A stretch of 64,000 nucleotides of DNA. Origin: an uncultured Prevotellaceae bacterium (lineage in GTDB: Bacteria; Bacteroidota; Bacteroidia; Bacteroidales; Muribaculaceae). Each line of letters begins with the position of its first letter. Position 1 is the stretch's first letter. Made by a program: the position numbers and the translations under genes. The notes beneath the pieces were generated by a model that made no database searches, had not been told where the DNA came from, and saw only the letters and a list, made by a program, of their open reading frames with translations. The stretch is taken from positions 37,777 to 101,776 of the forward strand of contig ONIY01000001.1 in the NCBI GenBank assembly GCA_900318065.1, given 5' to 3'. This document shows positions 9,195-17,716 of this stretch, piece by piece.

Positions 9195-11129
9195 TTAATT
9201 GTTTTCGTTCATATCGCTGGTGATAATCTGCGTGATCTCATCGCACACCCGTTGTGCCACCTTAATCTCCCGCTTGAGGTTAGCCTGATGGCGTGTGCCC
9301 ACCAGGTACAGCGGCAGACCCACGGGGAACACTACAGCCAGGGCAGTGCCCACGTGCTTGTAGTTAGTGATGTGATAGGTGAGCAACCCACGCATGATGG
9401 GGAAGTCCATAGCCTTGTTGAGCAGCAGCTGGTTGCGAGAGTTGGACAAGTAGTCGACCACGTCGTCTATCTCGGCAGCCAGCGCGTTGAGCATAGTCTT
9501 GTCGTAGCCCTGCTGCAAGTAGGTGAGATAGTCTTGCCGCGCCTTGTATTTCTCCAGGAAATCCTGGCAGTGCGTCTTGAGCGCTGCCACCTTGCCAAGG
9601 GCAACCTGGCTGTCGACCTCCTCGATGATAACCTCCTTGAGGGTGAGGTGACGGCTCTGATGCAATCCCAGCAGCCGACGGAAGAAGTTGCGGTAGGCAT
9701 CGGGGTTGAACACAGCCGAGTCGTCGACGGCTTTCTTGGTCAGGAAAATTCCCAACGGCAGCAGCACCGCCGAGCTTAGCCACACTCCCTGCCACACTGG
9801 CCAGTGTCCATCGCGTGCGAGCTTGTAGCCCGTGTTGTCGATAATATAATAGACCACAAAGAGCAGCACCGAGATCACGATGGGCGTTCCCAGTCCACCC
9901 TTGCGGATGATGGCACCCAGCGGAGCTCCAATGAAGAAGAAAATCAGGCACGCCAGCGAGAGGGTGAACTTCTTTTGCAGCTCAATCTCATGGCGGCGCA
10001 TGATAAAGCTGTCCTCGTCGAGAGAATAGGTGCGGAACTCATAGTCCTGCTTCTTCATCTTCAGGTTGGAGATAGAGCTATACAGTATAGAGCGCAGGGC
10101 AGACCCTGGAATGCTCGCCTTCAGGGAATCAAAGTCGAGCGCCTTGGGCATTACCACCGGTTTCACCGGAATGGCTATTGTGGTGTCCTGCTTCACATCG
10201 AGCCGCACCGTGGGGACTCCCACGCTGGGGACAGAGCGAATTTGGTTGCCAATCATGTTGCCTGCCGAGTCGATTTTTTGTTTCACCGAGTCGATGGTGT
10301 GCCTGAGCTCCTCAATGTTCTTTCCCACATATTGCTGCCGCATGGTCTCGTCGTCCATGCGGGTGAAATTGTCGTTGTAAGGGATTATAATCTCCTTGCT
10401 CTTGAATGCCTCACGGCGGTACATCTCGTCGCTTCCCAGCTCGTTGGTCATAGTGGTTCCTGTGGCAAGGTCTTCATACCAGTTGCCATGCTCAAGATTG
10501 AGAATGAGGTGAGTCTTCTCGCTGTTCATGGTGAGGCTGCCCGAGTCGGCCACGACAATGCGCGGGAACATTGATGACGACGACACGTCGTAGATGAGGA
10601 TGCCGTAGAGTTTATCGCTTTTAGGGTCTTTCTGCTTCACATAGAGGTTGTAGCCTGGAATCTGATTGTAGATAGCACCCTCGGGGATGTCGAGAGTGGG
10701 CGACTTCTGCCTCATGGAGAAGAGCAAGGTCCACATCTTCACCTGTGATGGCGGCAGCACATTGTTCTGGAAGAAGAAGGCTCCCACACTCACGAGCATG
10801 ATAAATAGCGTGAGCGGCTTCATCACCTTGAGCAGCGAGATGCCACTCGACTTCATCGCGGTGAGTTCAAAATGCTCGCCCAGGTTGCCAAATGTCATGA
10901 GCGAAGCCAGCAATATCGACAAAGGCAGCGCCAGCGGCACCATCGACAGTGCGGCATAGAAGAAGAGCTCGGCAATCAAGTCAACGCTCAGTCCCTTGCC
11001 CACCAGCTCGTCGATGTATTTCCACAGGAACTGCATCATCACGATAAACAGACATATACAGAACGTCATCATGAATAAAGGCAAGAATGTCTTTAGCATG
11101 AACCAGTATAGTCGCTTTATCTTTAGCAT
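9195..11129 (-). CDS. LptF/LptG-family permease (YjgP/YjgQ)
   Basis: 644-aa inner-membrane protein of the LptF/LptG family, the membrane part of the ABC machine that extracts lipopolysaccharide and passes it to the Lpt bridge. Three N-terminal helices (about 10-120), a periplasmic beta-jellyroll region, a second helix group (from ACLIFFFIGAPLGAIIRKGGLG onward) and a C-terminal extension of about 150 residues with one more helix (TALAVVFPVGLPLYLVG). The extension makes it much longer than the enterobacterial proteins. Start at the ATG at 11129; a TTG two codons earlier is less likely. Whether it acts as LptF or LptG cannot be told here. Confidence 0.9.
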   Translation of the reverse strand: MLKIKRLYWFMLKTFLPLFMMTFCICLFIVMMQFLWKYIDELVGKGLSVDLIAELFFYAALSMVPLALPLSILLASLMTFGNLGEHFELTAMKSSGISLLKVMKPLTLFIMLVSVGAFFFQNNVLPPSQVKMWTLLFSMRQKSPTLDIPEGAIYNQIPGYNLYVKQKDPKSDKLYGILIYDVSSSSMFPRIVVADSGSLTMNSEKTHLILNLEHGNWYEDLATGTTMTNELGSDEMYRREAFKSKEIIIPYNDNFTRMDDETMRQQYVGKNIEELRHTIDSVKQKIDSAGNMIGNQIRSVPSVGVPTVRLDVKQDTTIAIPVKPVVMPKALDFDSLKASIPGSALRSILYSSISNLKMKKQDYEFRTYSLDEDSFIMRRHEIELQKKFTLSLACLIFFFIGAPLGAIIRKGGLGTPIVISVLLFVVYYIIDNTGYKLARDGHWPVWQGVWLSSAVLLPLGIFLTKKAVDDSAVFNPDAYRNFFRRLLGLHQSRHLTLKEVIIEEVDSQVALGKVAALKTHCQDFLEKYKARQDYLTYLQQGYDKTMLNALAAEIDDVVDYLSNSRNQLLLNKAMDFPIMRGLLTYHITNYKHVGTALAVVFPVGLPLYLVGTRHQANLKREIKVAQRVCDEITQIITSDMNENN

Positions 11130-11174
11130 TGCCAAGTGGAAATTGAATAAAGTGAAGACTCCCGGGAGAGTGTG

Positions 11175-11930
11175 TTATCTCTGGACAAACTCGCGGTCGT
11201 TGATGATGCGCTTGGGCAGGTCATACTTCTCGCACAACTTGCGCCACTCGCGACTGGCGATGTAGTCTTGAATAATGTGCGCATGGTCCATGCTGTGCAT
11301 GTCGCTGCCCAGCATGTCGCACAAGTTGTTGTCGATGAGCCAGAGAGCCGTCTCGCGAGCACCGCGGCCAAAGTAGCCCTCGAGCGAGAGGATGTTGACC
11401 TGGAACTTGACGCTGGCACTGTGCAACGACTTGTAGCGGTCCTTGCGGTCGTAGTAGTAACGGTAGCGCTCGGGGTGAGCAAGGATGGGACGATAGCCCT
11501 TGACCTGAAGGTCAAACATCATTTTGTCGATGCCAATGAGCTCCTGAACAAAGGAGTTCTCGAGCAGGATGCGGTTGCCTGGCATGGGCAGCAGGTGCCC
11601 TGCCTCATACTCGCGGTTCCAGTACTCGTCGATGCGGTACTCGGCCGAGACATCAAGGTCGACAGGAAGTCCCTCTTCCTCAACAGCTTTCTTAAGTGTC
11701 TCGAAGGCAGCGGTGAGCGTCTCGGGAGTGTTCTCAAAGGTCTCGGCAGTGACGTGCGAGGTTAAGATCACGTGCGAAATGCCCATGTCAATCTCGGCAC
11801 GCAGCATCTCCAGCGACTGGTCAATATTTTGTGAGCCATGATCCACACCGGGCAGGATGTGGCAGTGCATATCGGTGTGATAGAACAACTTAGGGCTCTC
11901 TTTAGATTTCTTCTTGAATAAGTTGAACAT
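11175..11930 (-). CDS. CpsB/YwqE-type PHP-domain tyrosine-protein phosphatase
   Basis: 251 aa. The PHP metal motif HTDMHCHILPGVDHGS (H22, H24), further ligands in LTSHVT, and LAHPERY and GSDMHS near the end are those of the Mn-dependent CpsB/YwqE phosphatases that dephosphorylate bacterial tyrosine kinases controlling capsule or exopolysaccharide synthesis. Cytosolic, with no signal. First gene of a minus-strand operon with the lptG-like gene (45-bp gap) and ribBA; no capsule genes are adjacent, so its partner kinase must lie elsewhere. Confidence 0.88.
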   Translation of the reverse strand: MFNLFKKKSKESPKLFYHTDMHCHILPGVDHGSQNIDQSLEMLRAEIDMGISHVILTSHVTAETFENTPETLTAAFETLKKAVEEEGLPVDLDVSAEYRIDEYWNREYEAGHLLPMPGNRILLENSFVQELIGIDKMMFDLQVKGYRPILAHPERYRYYYDRKDRYKSLHSASVKFQVNILSLEGYFGRGARETALWLIDNNLCDMLGSDMHSMDHAHIIQDYIASREWRKLCEKYDLPKRIINDREFVQR

Positions 11931-11975
11931 AGTGCTATTTAAGATTTTATCATGTTCTTACTAAAAAAACGACCA

Positions 11976-11983
11976 CAAAGGTA
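11976..11983 (-). promoter_or_regulatory. -7 box of the cpsB-like/lptG/ribBA operon
   Basis: The minus strand reads TACCTTTG, 46 bp before the first start codon. Confidence 0.55.
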
Positions 11984-12076
11984 GCACTTTTTCTTTACAC
12001 CTTGATTATAATAATTATTTTATTTATAAAAATAACTATAATTAAGACTCAACATTTTACCATTGCGGCTTGAACA

Positions 12077-12113
12077 CAATCAGCTGGACCTCGTGAACGA
12101 AATCCAGCTGATT
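12077..12113. other. Hairpin after the DcuB-type gene
   Basis: AATCAGCTGGA pairs perfectly with TCCAGCTGATT across a 14-base loop, about 25 bp past the stop of the transporter gene. There is no T run on the minus strand, so it may be a 3' stabilising hairpin or a weak terminator. Confidence 0.6.
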
Positions 12114-12137
12114 GCTCTGGGTGACACCCATCAGGAA

Positions 12138-13601
12138 TCAAATGAGCCCCATCGAGTGGAAAAGATAGGCAAAGAGATATCCCGACACGCTCGCCACAAC
12201 AGTGTGAACCATGCCTGGCATCATAAATGAGTGGTTGAGCAGATACTTGCCAATGACTGTGGTTCCGGTGCGGTCGAAGTTCACAGTAGCAATATCTGAT
12301 GGATAGTTGGGAATGAAGAAATAGCCATAGACCGAGGGGAACACTCCCAGCAATATCCATCCGTCAATGCCCAGTTTGTAGGCCAGCGGGAGCATGGCAA
12401 CAACCACTGCTCCCTGCGAGTTGACGAGCACCGAAACGAGGAAGAACGCAAAGGCTATCGACCATGGATACTGCTCTACCATGCCCGAGAGTATGGACTG
12501 GATATCGTCGAGATAGTTGGCAAAATAAGTGTCGGCAAGCCAGGCGATGCCATAGATTGCCACAACAGCTACCATACCGCTTTGCCACACGGGACCCGAC
12601 ACGGCTTTCTTGGGCGACGCCTTGCAGAAGATTATCATCAGCGCCGCTGCGGTAATCATCACAATCTGAATCACGAGGTTCATCTTCAATGGACTTTCAA
12701 CTTTCTCGGTGACGCCTGCCACATGTTGCCCAATCTTTGCCAGCTGGTCGGCGGTAACTGTCACACGAGAGCCAATGAGCTCGACAGAGGGAGCATCTTT
12801 AAGCGCCTTGACAGTGTCGTAGGCAGGAAGCAAGTCTTGGAAAATAGCAAAGAACACAATCACAAGCAGTGCTCCAAAGAAAATGAACACAGCACGCTTG
12901 CTCTCGGGAGCGATTTTCTTGTCAAGAGTGGTGGCAGTGCCGCCATAGATGTACTCGCGTTGAGCGGGATCGGCAAGTTTCTTCTGGAACTCGGGATCCT
13001 TGTCAAGGTCCTTGCCACGACGATAGGACGCTACCGATGCCAGGATGATGCCCAGCAAGCAAGCAGGGAAGGTGACCATGAGCACCTGAGGAATGCTGAT
13101 GGAGTAGCCATTGGCTCCCGAGATGGTGATGAATGCTACCACTGCTGCCGCGATGGGCGAGCAAGTGATACCAATCTGCGAGGCAATGCTGGCGATTCCA
13201 CAAGGACGCTCGGGACGGATGCCCTTCTTGATTGCGATGTCGCAAATGATGGGCATCAGTGTGTAGACCACATGTCCAGTGCCCACTAGCACAGTAAGGA
13301 AGAATGTGCACAATGGAGCGAGAAAGGTGATGCGGGCTGGATGCTTGCGCAAGAGCCTCTCAGCCAGCTGAATGAGCCAGTCCATGCCTCCCGAGGCCTG
13401 CATGATGCCGGCACAAGTGACAGCTGCAATGATGATGTAGATGACATCGGTGGGCGGTGTGCCCGGTTTCATACCAAAGCCAAACACGAGAATGGCTAAT
13501 CCAATTCCCGAAATGGCTCCCAATGCTAGGCTTCCGTATCTTGAGCCCAGCCACAACGCTGCAAGAACAATGCAGAGTTGCAAAATCATTAGTAGTGACA
13601 T
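12138..13601 (-). CDS. dcuB: Anaerobic C4-dicarboxylate transporter, DcuA/DcuB family
   Basis: 487-aa inner-membrane antiporter exchanging fumarate, aspartate or malate for succinate, consistent with fumarate respiration in an anaerobe. Many hydrophobic helices, with Dcu motifs such as PPTDVIYIIIAAVTCAGIMQASGG, GTGHVVYT, IKKGIRPERP, RGKDLDKDPEF and FDRTGTTVIGKYLLNHSFMMPG. It carries an insert of about 45 residues (AYDTVKALKDAPSVEL...) relative to the E. coli proteins, probably periplasmic. It lies downstream of a porin gene on the same strand, with the gap filled by 7-bp repeats that reach to within a few bases of the start codon. DcuA versus DcuB cannot be separated reliably. Confidence 0.92.
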   Translation of the reverse strand: MSLLMILQLCIVLAALWLGSRYGSLALGAISGIGLAILVFGFGMKPGTPPTDVIYIIIAAVTCAGIMQASGGMDWLIQLAERLLRKHPARITFLAPLCTFFLTVLVGTGHVVYTLMPIICDIAIKKGIRPERPCGIASIASQIGITCSPIAAAVVAFITISGANGYSISIPQVLMVTFPACLLGIILASVASYRRGKDLDKDPEFQKKLADPAQREYIYGGTATTLDKKIAPESKRAVFIFFGALLVIVFFAIFQDLLPAYDTVKALKDAPSVELIGSRVTVTADQLAKIGQHVAGVTEKVESPLKMNLVIQIVMITAAALMIIFCKASPKKAVSGPVWQSGMVAVVAIYGIAWLADTYFANYLDDIQSILSGMVEQYPWSIAFAFFLVSVLVNSQGAVVVAMLPLAYKLGIDGWILLGVFPSVYGYFFIPNYPSDIATVNFDRTGTTVIGKYLLNHSFMMPGMVHTVVASVSGYLFAYLFHSMGLI

Positions 13602-13603
13602 GT

Positions 13604-13707
13604 ATTTTAAGTTTTAAGTGTGAAGTTTTAAGTGTTAAGTGGCGCCTGCGGCGCTTGAAATGTGGAACGTGGAACGCGGAATGTAGAACGTGGAAAGTCT
13701 TGAGTGT
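13604..13707. repeat. Composite 7-bp repeat element, copy 1
   Basis: In plus-strand order: TTTTAAG/TGTTAAG heptamers (13604-13640), a hairpin GCGCC TGC GGCGC (13642-13654), then GTGGAAC-type heptamers (about 13660-13697). The 7-bp register runs through the hairpin. It fills the porin-dcuB gap. Two other copies with the same order lie at 48979-49103 and 53524-53634 in the opposite orientation. Confidence 0.88.
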
Positions 13708-13710
13708 GAA

Positions 13711-14925
13711 CTAATAGCGTATGCTCACTTGCACATAGACTGTGCTGTAGTTGTGGTTGGCGAGCGAGCGGTCGTTGGTGAACATATACTCGCCCTGTAT
13801 CTCAAAGTACTTGCAGAACCTGAAGTTGAGACCAACCTCATAGTTGGTCTTGGCATGAAGCCACGATGCGCTGGGACGATACAAGTCATAGCGGCATTTG
13901 GCAAGCAGCTTGTTACCCACCACTGGCACAATTGCAAGGGCATAGAAACCGTCGGCCTTATTGGAAGCCATCTCGTTGCCCTCACGGTCGTAGTATCTCT
14001 TGATGGTAAGGTCGGTGGCATCGCCAGGCTTTTGATAGGTTGTGGCAAACCCCAGCCCTGTTGAGTGAATGTACTCGCCACGCAGTTGCAAGTCGCCTTT
14101 CTTGTACTCGGCACTCAAGGCATAACGATGCTTGTTCAACCTGAGCAGCTCGCCACCGCTCTTGCGGGAATAGGATCCTTCCCAGCCAAAGGCGCCAATG
14201 CGCAGCCCTGCAACGGGCATCACCCACACTCCACCAATGATGTCTTTCTTGTTATCGACATCGCCGGTGTTGATGCCCTGCCCGTTAAACACACCCACCT
14301 GATAGTGCAACAGGTTGCGGCCGCTACTATTCTTGAGAAAGTCGCCCTGAAACTGCAGACCAATGTCGCGGCCATTGCTGGCATGCTCGCCCGTACGGTC
14401 GCTGAAGCCCGACAGCTTCGACACTGGCTGTGAGTAGGCCATGAAGCCCTGGTCGATGGGATTCATGGGATTCTCGAAGGTGAACGGTCTCTTGAACTGC
14501 CCCAGCTTCACCTTGAAGAAACTGAACCGCTGCCATTCCATGAAGTAGTCAACCAGTCGTGGACTGCTGCCCAGATTGGTAGTGTTGCCATTGATTTGGC
14601 CTTGAATCTTGTAGTACAACTCACCCAGGATATTGCCTTCAATCGATGCCCTCACTATCCTCACGTTGAAAGAGTTGCTGTTGCCACTCTCCTGGAAAGT
14701 TGCTTGATAGGATGCAATAGCAAAGCCACTGAATTTGGGTTTAGTGAAAATTGGTGTTTTCTTGTTTTCCTGATCAACACCTGTGCCCTTGTCGTCCTTA
14801 TCGGAGGGAGCAAGTTCTGTTGCATTCTCGCTCTCATTGGCCAGCAAGGTTGATGCCTCGTCGTGTGCTGCGACAACTTGCATAAACAGCAATGTGAACA
14901 AGAGTGTAAATGAGATTCGCTTCAT
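13711..14925 (-). CDS. Porin O/P family outer-membrane protein
   Basis: 404 aa with a signal peptide (about 1-20) and a low-complexity acidic linker (to about residue 60), then a 16-18-strand porin of the OprO/OprP type: VRIVRASIEGNILGELYYKIQGQIN, DYFMEWQRF..KLGQFKRPFTFENPMNP, ending YSTVYVQVSIRY with the aromatic C-terminus needed for outer-membrane insertion. Family members pass phosphate or other anions. Placement just upstream of a dicarboxylate carrier suggests uptake or release of dicarboxylates, which is inference. The TAG stop abuts the repeat tract. Confidence 0.88.
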   Translation of the reverse strand: MKRISFTLLFTLLFMQVVAAHDEASTLLANESENATELAPSDKDDKGTGVDQENKKTPIFTKPKFSGFAIASYQATFQESGNSNSFNVRIVRASIEGNILGELYYKIQGQINGNTTNLGSSPRLVDYFMEWQRFSFFKVKLGQFKRPFTFENPMNPIDQGFMAYSQPVSKLSGFSDRTGEHASNGRDIGLQFQGDFLKNSSGRNLLHYQVGVFNGQGINTGDVDNKKDIIGGVWVMPVAGLRIGAFGWEGSYSRKSGGELLRLNKHRYALSAEYKKGDLQLRGEYIHSTGLGFATTYQKPGDATDLTIKRYYDREGNEMASNKADGFYALAIVPVVGNKLLAKCRYDLYRPSASWLHAKTNYEVGLNFRFCKYFEIQGEYMFTNDRSLANHNYSTVYVQVSIRY

Positions 14926-14955
14926 GTGTCAAACTTATAATTTTTAATTACTTCA

Positions 14956-14988
14956 CAAATTTAGTAATTTCAATTCATTTGAGCACAA
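14956..14988 (-). promoter_or_regulatory. Promoter of the porin-dcuB unit
   Basis: Minus-strand -7 TAAATTTG (14956-14963) and -33 TTG (14986-14988) with a 22-bp spacer, 31 bp before the porin start. Confidence 0.5.
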
Positions 14989-15061
14989 TGTTTTTCAATA
15001 TTTTATCGAAATAAATGATTTTGTATTGCGCATTTTGGGTGTTTTATTGAGTTTAAGTATT

Positions 15062-15070
15062 TAAATTTGC
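15062..15070 (+). promoter_or_regulatory. -7 box of the secreted cysteine-hydrolase-like gene
   Basis: TAAATTTGC, 57 bp before the chosen start codon. Confidence 0.55.
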
Positions 15071-15126
15071 CACATTCTATTTTTTTCAGTACTTTTGAGG
15101 CGATTTTAAATAAACACTTTATCTAT

Positions 15127-16107
15127 ATGAGAATTACAGGAAGCATTATAGCATTAGCAATAATTGCCAGCGCAATTTCAAGCGCAATGGCTGCCACAAC
15201 CGATAAAGTGAACCTGGAGTGGCAGCAATGCGTGCTGGCGGCAGTTGACTCATTCCCACACAACGGCGGCTACTACACCGGTGCCAAGCCTAACGACACA
15301 TTCAAGAAAACAGCATGGAAGGGACTGCACCAGGCCTACAAGATGACGCTTGCCGACTCTCGCCCAGTGCTCGACCTGCAACTGGCACAACCCTCGTTTT
15401 GCTCCAGCGCAACCTATTGCGCTCTCATCAAGGCGCTCCTGATGTGGGACAAAGACCACAAAATCTCTCGCGAGGCTTGGCTGGCGATGAAACCCTTTGT
15501 GGGAATCGTCGACAACATGAACCCTCAAGGATACTACCAGAGCGACGGAGAGGGATTCTGGGGACGCATGAACGGCAACGGCCCTGCCATCGCAGTGCTC
15601 ATTCACGAGCTCAAAGCTGGCTACAGCTTCACTGCCTATCGTGGCGCCAAGACAGCGGCGTGCAAGGAGAGTGCCGATGAGCGTTACCTCACCGACGACG
15701 AGTGGCGCAACCTCCCCATCTGGCAACAGGCCAAACCTGGCGACTTCATGAAGATATTCTGGAACCGCGACGACGATAGCGGTGCCATCATTGGCGACAA
15801 CGGTGTGAAAGGCGACCTGCAGGAACACGGCCACAGCGTCATCTTCATGGGTATTGACAGTGAGGGATTTGTCACCTACTGGAGCAGTAACGGCCCTGGA
15901 GAGAAGCCTGCCGAGATGGGCTACAGCATGGGGCGCTGCGACAAGACCCGCATCCAGCGAGTGGTGTTCACCCGCATCACCAATCCCGAGCGCTTCGACA
16001 ACGTAAAGAAAATGCCTCCCAAGCACACCAACCAATACATCTACGACCTTAACGGTAAGAAACACAGCTCCACCCGCGAACTCATGAAGCACACAGGGAT
16101 TAAGTAG
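15127..16107 (+). CDS. Secreted protein with papain-like (NlpC/P60 or CHAP-like) Cys-His-Asn triad
   Basis: 326 aa from the ATG at 15127, which opens a clear signal peptide cleaved near AMAATT (residue 22-24). No family name comes to mind with certainty. The visible pattern is QPSFCSSATY (Cys92), a PGDFMKIFWN stretch, EHGHSVIFMG (His236) and YWSSNG (Asn255). This is the order and spacing of NlpC/P60 and CHAP amidases: Cys at a helix start, His in a strand, then a polar residue. A cell-wall or bacteriocin-like amidase in the periplasm or outside the cell is therefore plausible. Monocistronic, with its own -7 box. Confidence 0.62.
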   Translation: MRITGSIIALAIIASAISSAMAATTDKVNLEWQQCVLAAVDSFPHNGGYYTGAKPNDTFKKTAWKGLHQAYKMTLADSRPVLDLQLAQPSFCSSATYCALIKALLMWDKDHKISREAWLAMKPFVGIVDNMNPQGYYQSDGEGFWGRMNGNGPAIAVLIHELKAGYSFTAYRGAKTAACKESADERYLTDDEWRNLPIWQQAKPGDFMKIFWNRDDDSGAIIGDNGVKGDLQEHGHSVIFMGIDSEGFVTYWSSNGPGEKPAEMGYSMGRCDKTRIQRVVFTRITNPERFDNVKKMPPKHTNQYIYDLNGKKHSSTRELMKHTGIK

Positions 16108-16170
16108 GTGAGAGGGAAGAGGTGAGAGGGAAGAGGAAAGAGGTGAGAGAAGAAAATGAAGAGGTGAGAA
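16106..16170. repeat. Purine 7-bp tandem repeat (AGGTGAG / AGGGAAG)
   Basis: Heptamers AGGTGAG AGGGAAG AGGTGAG AGGGAAG AGGAAAG AGGTGAG and decayed copies, starting at the stop codon of the previous gene. The strand composition is opposite to the tract at 1697-1840. Confidence 0.85.
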
Positions 16171-16208
16171 TTTATTTATCTACTTGTTAGTAAGAAAATT
16201 ATATCATT

Positions 16209-16955
16209 ATGGGACTATCGCAAGACAGGAAAGAATATAGCCAGCAGTTTTATCTCTCGGCAGGAGAGTGTAATCCACAGGCCGAGATGCCTGTCACACT
16301 GCTGATGAACCGAATAATTGAAGTGGCTACCAACCATGCCAACGCATGGGGCGTGGGATATGCACGGCTCATCAAGGACGACCAGGGATGGGTGCTCTCG
16401 AGGGTGACCATCGAGATGAAGCGCTATCCGCGGGTAGACGAGAACTACTCGCTCACCACTTGGATTGAAGATTACAACCGCCACTTCTCGCAGCGTAACA
16501 TGGAAGTGCGCGACTGCAATGATGAAATAATTGGCTACGTGCGCACCATCTGGGTAGTGATCAACCTGAGCACTCGTGAGAGTGTCGACATCTCCAAGCT
16601 GAGCTACATTAGCGAGAACGTCTCGGGACGCCCCTGCCCCATCGAGCCACAAAGCCGGCTGCGACCCTTTGAGCCCACCAGGACCGAGAGCTACCAGTTC
16701 CAGTACACCGACATCGATTTCAACGGCCATGTGAACACAGTGCGCTACATTGAGCACATCTTGAACCAGTTCCCCATGCAGCAGTACAAGGAAAACATCA
16801 TCCAGCGCCTGGAACTGGCTTTTGTCAAGGAATCCTACTACGACAACCAGGCAATGATAGCAATCGACGAGAGCGACCCCGCCAATGTGCGCCTCGACAT
16901 TAATGTCGACGACATCACTCGAGTTCGCTCCCGCCTGATTTTCCAGAAAAGATGA
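16209..16955 (+). CDS. Acyl-[acyl-carrier-protein] thioesterase
   Basis: 248 aa of the FatA/acyl-ACP thioesterase family, which releases free fatty acids from ACP in the cytosol. It has two hot-dog domains: the first (about 5-135) contains the long helix VTLLMNRIIEVATNHANAWGVG, and the second carries the catalytic run DIDFNGHVNTVRYIE, with D170, N172, H174 and N176 as the usual Asp-Asn-His set. Length matches bacterial members. Preceded by a purine heptamer repeat; no promoter box is obvious. Confidence 0.9.
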   Translation: MGLSQDRKEYSQQFYLSAGECNPQAEMPVTLLMNRIIEVATNHANAWGVGYARLIKDDQGWVLSRVTIEMKRYPRVDENYSLTTWIEDYNRHFSQRNMEVRDCNDEIIGYVRTIWVVINLSTRESVDISKLSYISENVSGRPCPIEPQSRLRPFEPTRTESYQFQYTDIDFNGHVNTVRYIEHILNQFPMQQYKENIIQRLELAFVKESYYDNQAMIAIDESDPANVRLDINVDDITRVRSRLIFQKR

Positions 16956-17015
16956 TTGAACTGGTAAAGAAATATTAGGCTTAAATCATCTGAAAATCTC
17001 AACCTCGTTCTGCCC

Positions 17016-17249
17016 TCAAAGACCTTCCCTTTGAGGACAATCTTGGTGTTCAAGCCATACTTCTTCGGCAAGATATTTTTCACTGCGGCAATGAAGGTCG
17101 GCAACTCCCTCATCAATGAGATTGGCAGTTTCTGAATTGTAGTAGATGTCGGTGGCTTCTTGTAAAGACACATTGAACATCTCACTTATATTCTCAATAA
17201 TCCTTGCAATCTTTGCACTACGCAATGCCAACTTGCTTTCGTCACTCAT
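17016..17249 (-). CDS. DUF3791-like small protein (distal gene of a DUF3990 operon)
   Basis: 77 aa, mostly helical (SAKIARIIENISEMFNVSLQEATDIYYNSETANLIDEGVADLHCRSEKYLAEEVW). It resembles the DUF3791 family of short proteins found next to DUF3990. Its ATG overlaps the TGA of the DUF3990 gene by four bases (ATGA), so it is translationally coupled. Function unknown; an antitoxin or partner role is inferred from size, overlap and neighbour. Confidence 0.7.
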   Translation of the reverse strand: MSDESKLALRSAKIARIIENISEMFNVSLQEATDIYYNSETANLIDEGVADLHCRSEKYLAEEVWLEHQDCPQREGL

Positions 17250-17716
17250 AATTGCTCACTTTTAATGTAAGTCAAACATTCATTCAACATCTTCTCAGAA
17301 CGTATACAGTATTGAATATTGGGCTTTTCAAACTTCAACAAGCCTAATGCCTGATCTTGTGTTAGTTCTCCAGCAAAATACCTATCTAAAGTCAAAATAA
17401 CACGGTCATTAGCTATTCCACCAATTATCATATCATAATCGGTGGAATCATTGCCCGAACGACACTTTGACACAAAATCAAGCCACTCGGAATCATAGCT
17501 ATGGAAACTCTTTATTTTCCAATCCTCAAAACTAAAGGATAACGAATAGTAATTCACCCAAGCAGTCCTACCCCTACGCAAAAAACGCTCGGCATAGCGT
17601 ACCGCTTGCTCATAAATGGTAGTGAGATAAAAGCCCTTTCCGAAATCCAGATAACGCCTTGAATGAAATATATCAGGGGCATCCACTACTACTGCCGAAG
17701 AATGATAAACAATCAT
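17246..17716 (-). CDS. DUF3990 protein, ADP-ribosyltransferase-like fold
   Basis: 156 aa without a signal peptide. Visible motifs are VYHSS at the N-terminus (His5), DFGKGFYLTT (24-33) followed by a Gln and YA, DYDMIIGGIANDRV (93-106) and IQYCIRSEKML (134-144). These match my memory of DUF3990, which is placed in the ADP-ribosyl superfamily, with the YH, FGxGFYLT and Q..xxE positions corresponding to the NAD-binding H-Y-E/Q scheme. It overlaps a DUF3791-like gene by four bases at each end. A toxin that modifies a cellular target with ADP-ribose is a reasonable inference, not shown. Confidence 0.75.
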   Translation of the reverse strand: MIVYHSSAVVVDAPDIFHSRRYLDFGKGFYLTTIYEQAVRYAERFLRRGRTAWVNYYSLSFSFEDWKIKSFHSYDSEWLDFVSKCRSGNDSTDYDMIIGGIANDRVILTLDRYFAGELTQDQALGLLKFEKPNIQYCIRSEKMLNECLTYIKSEQL

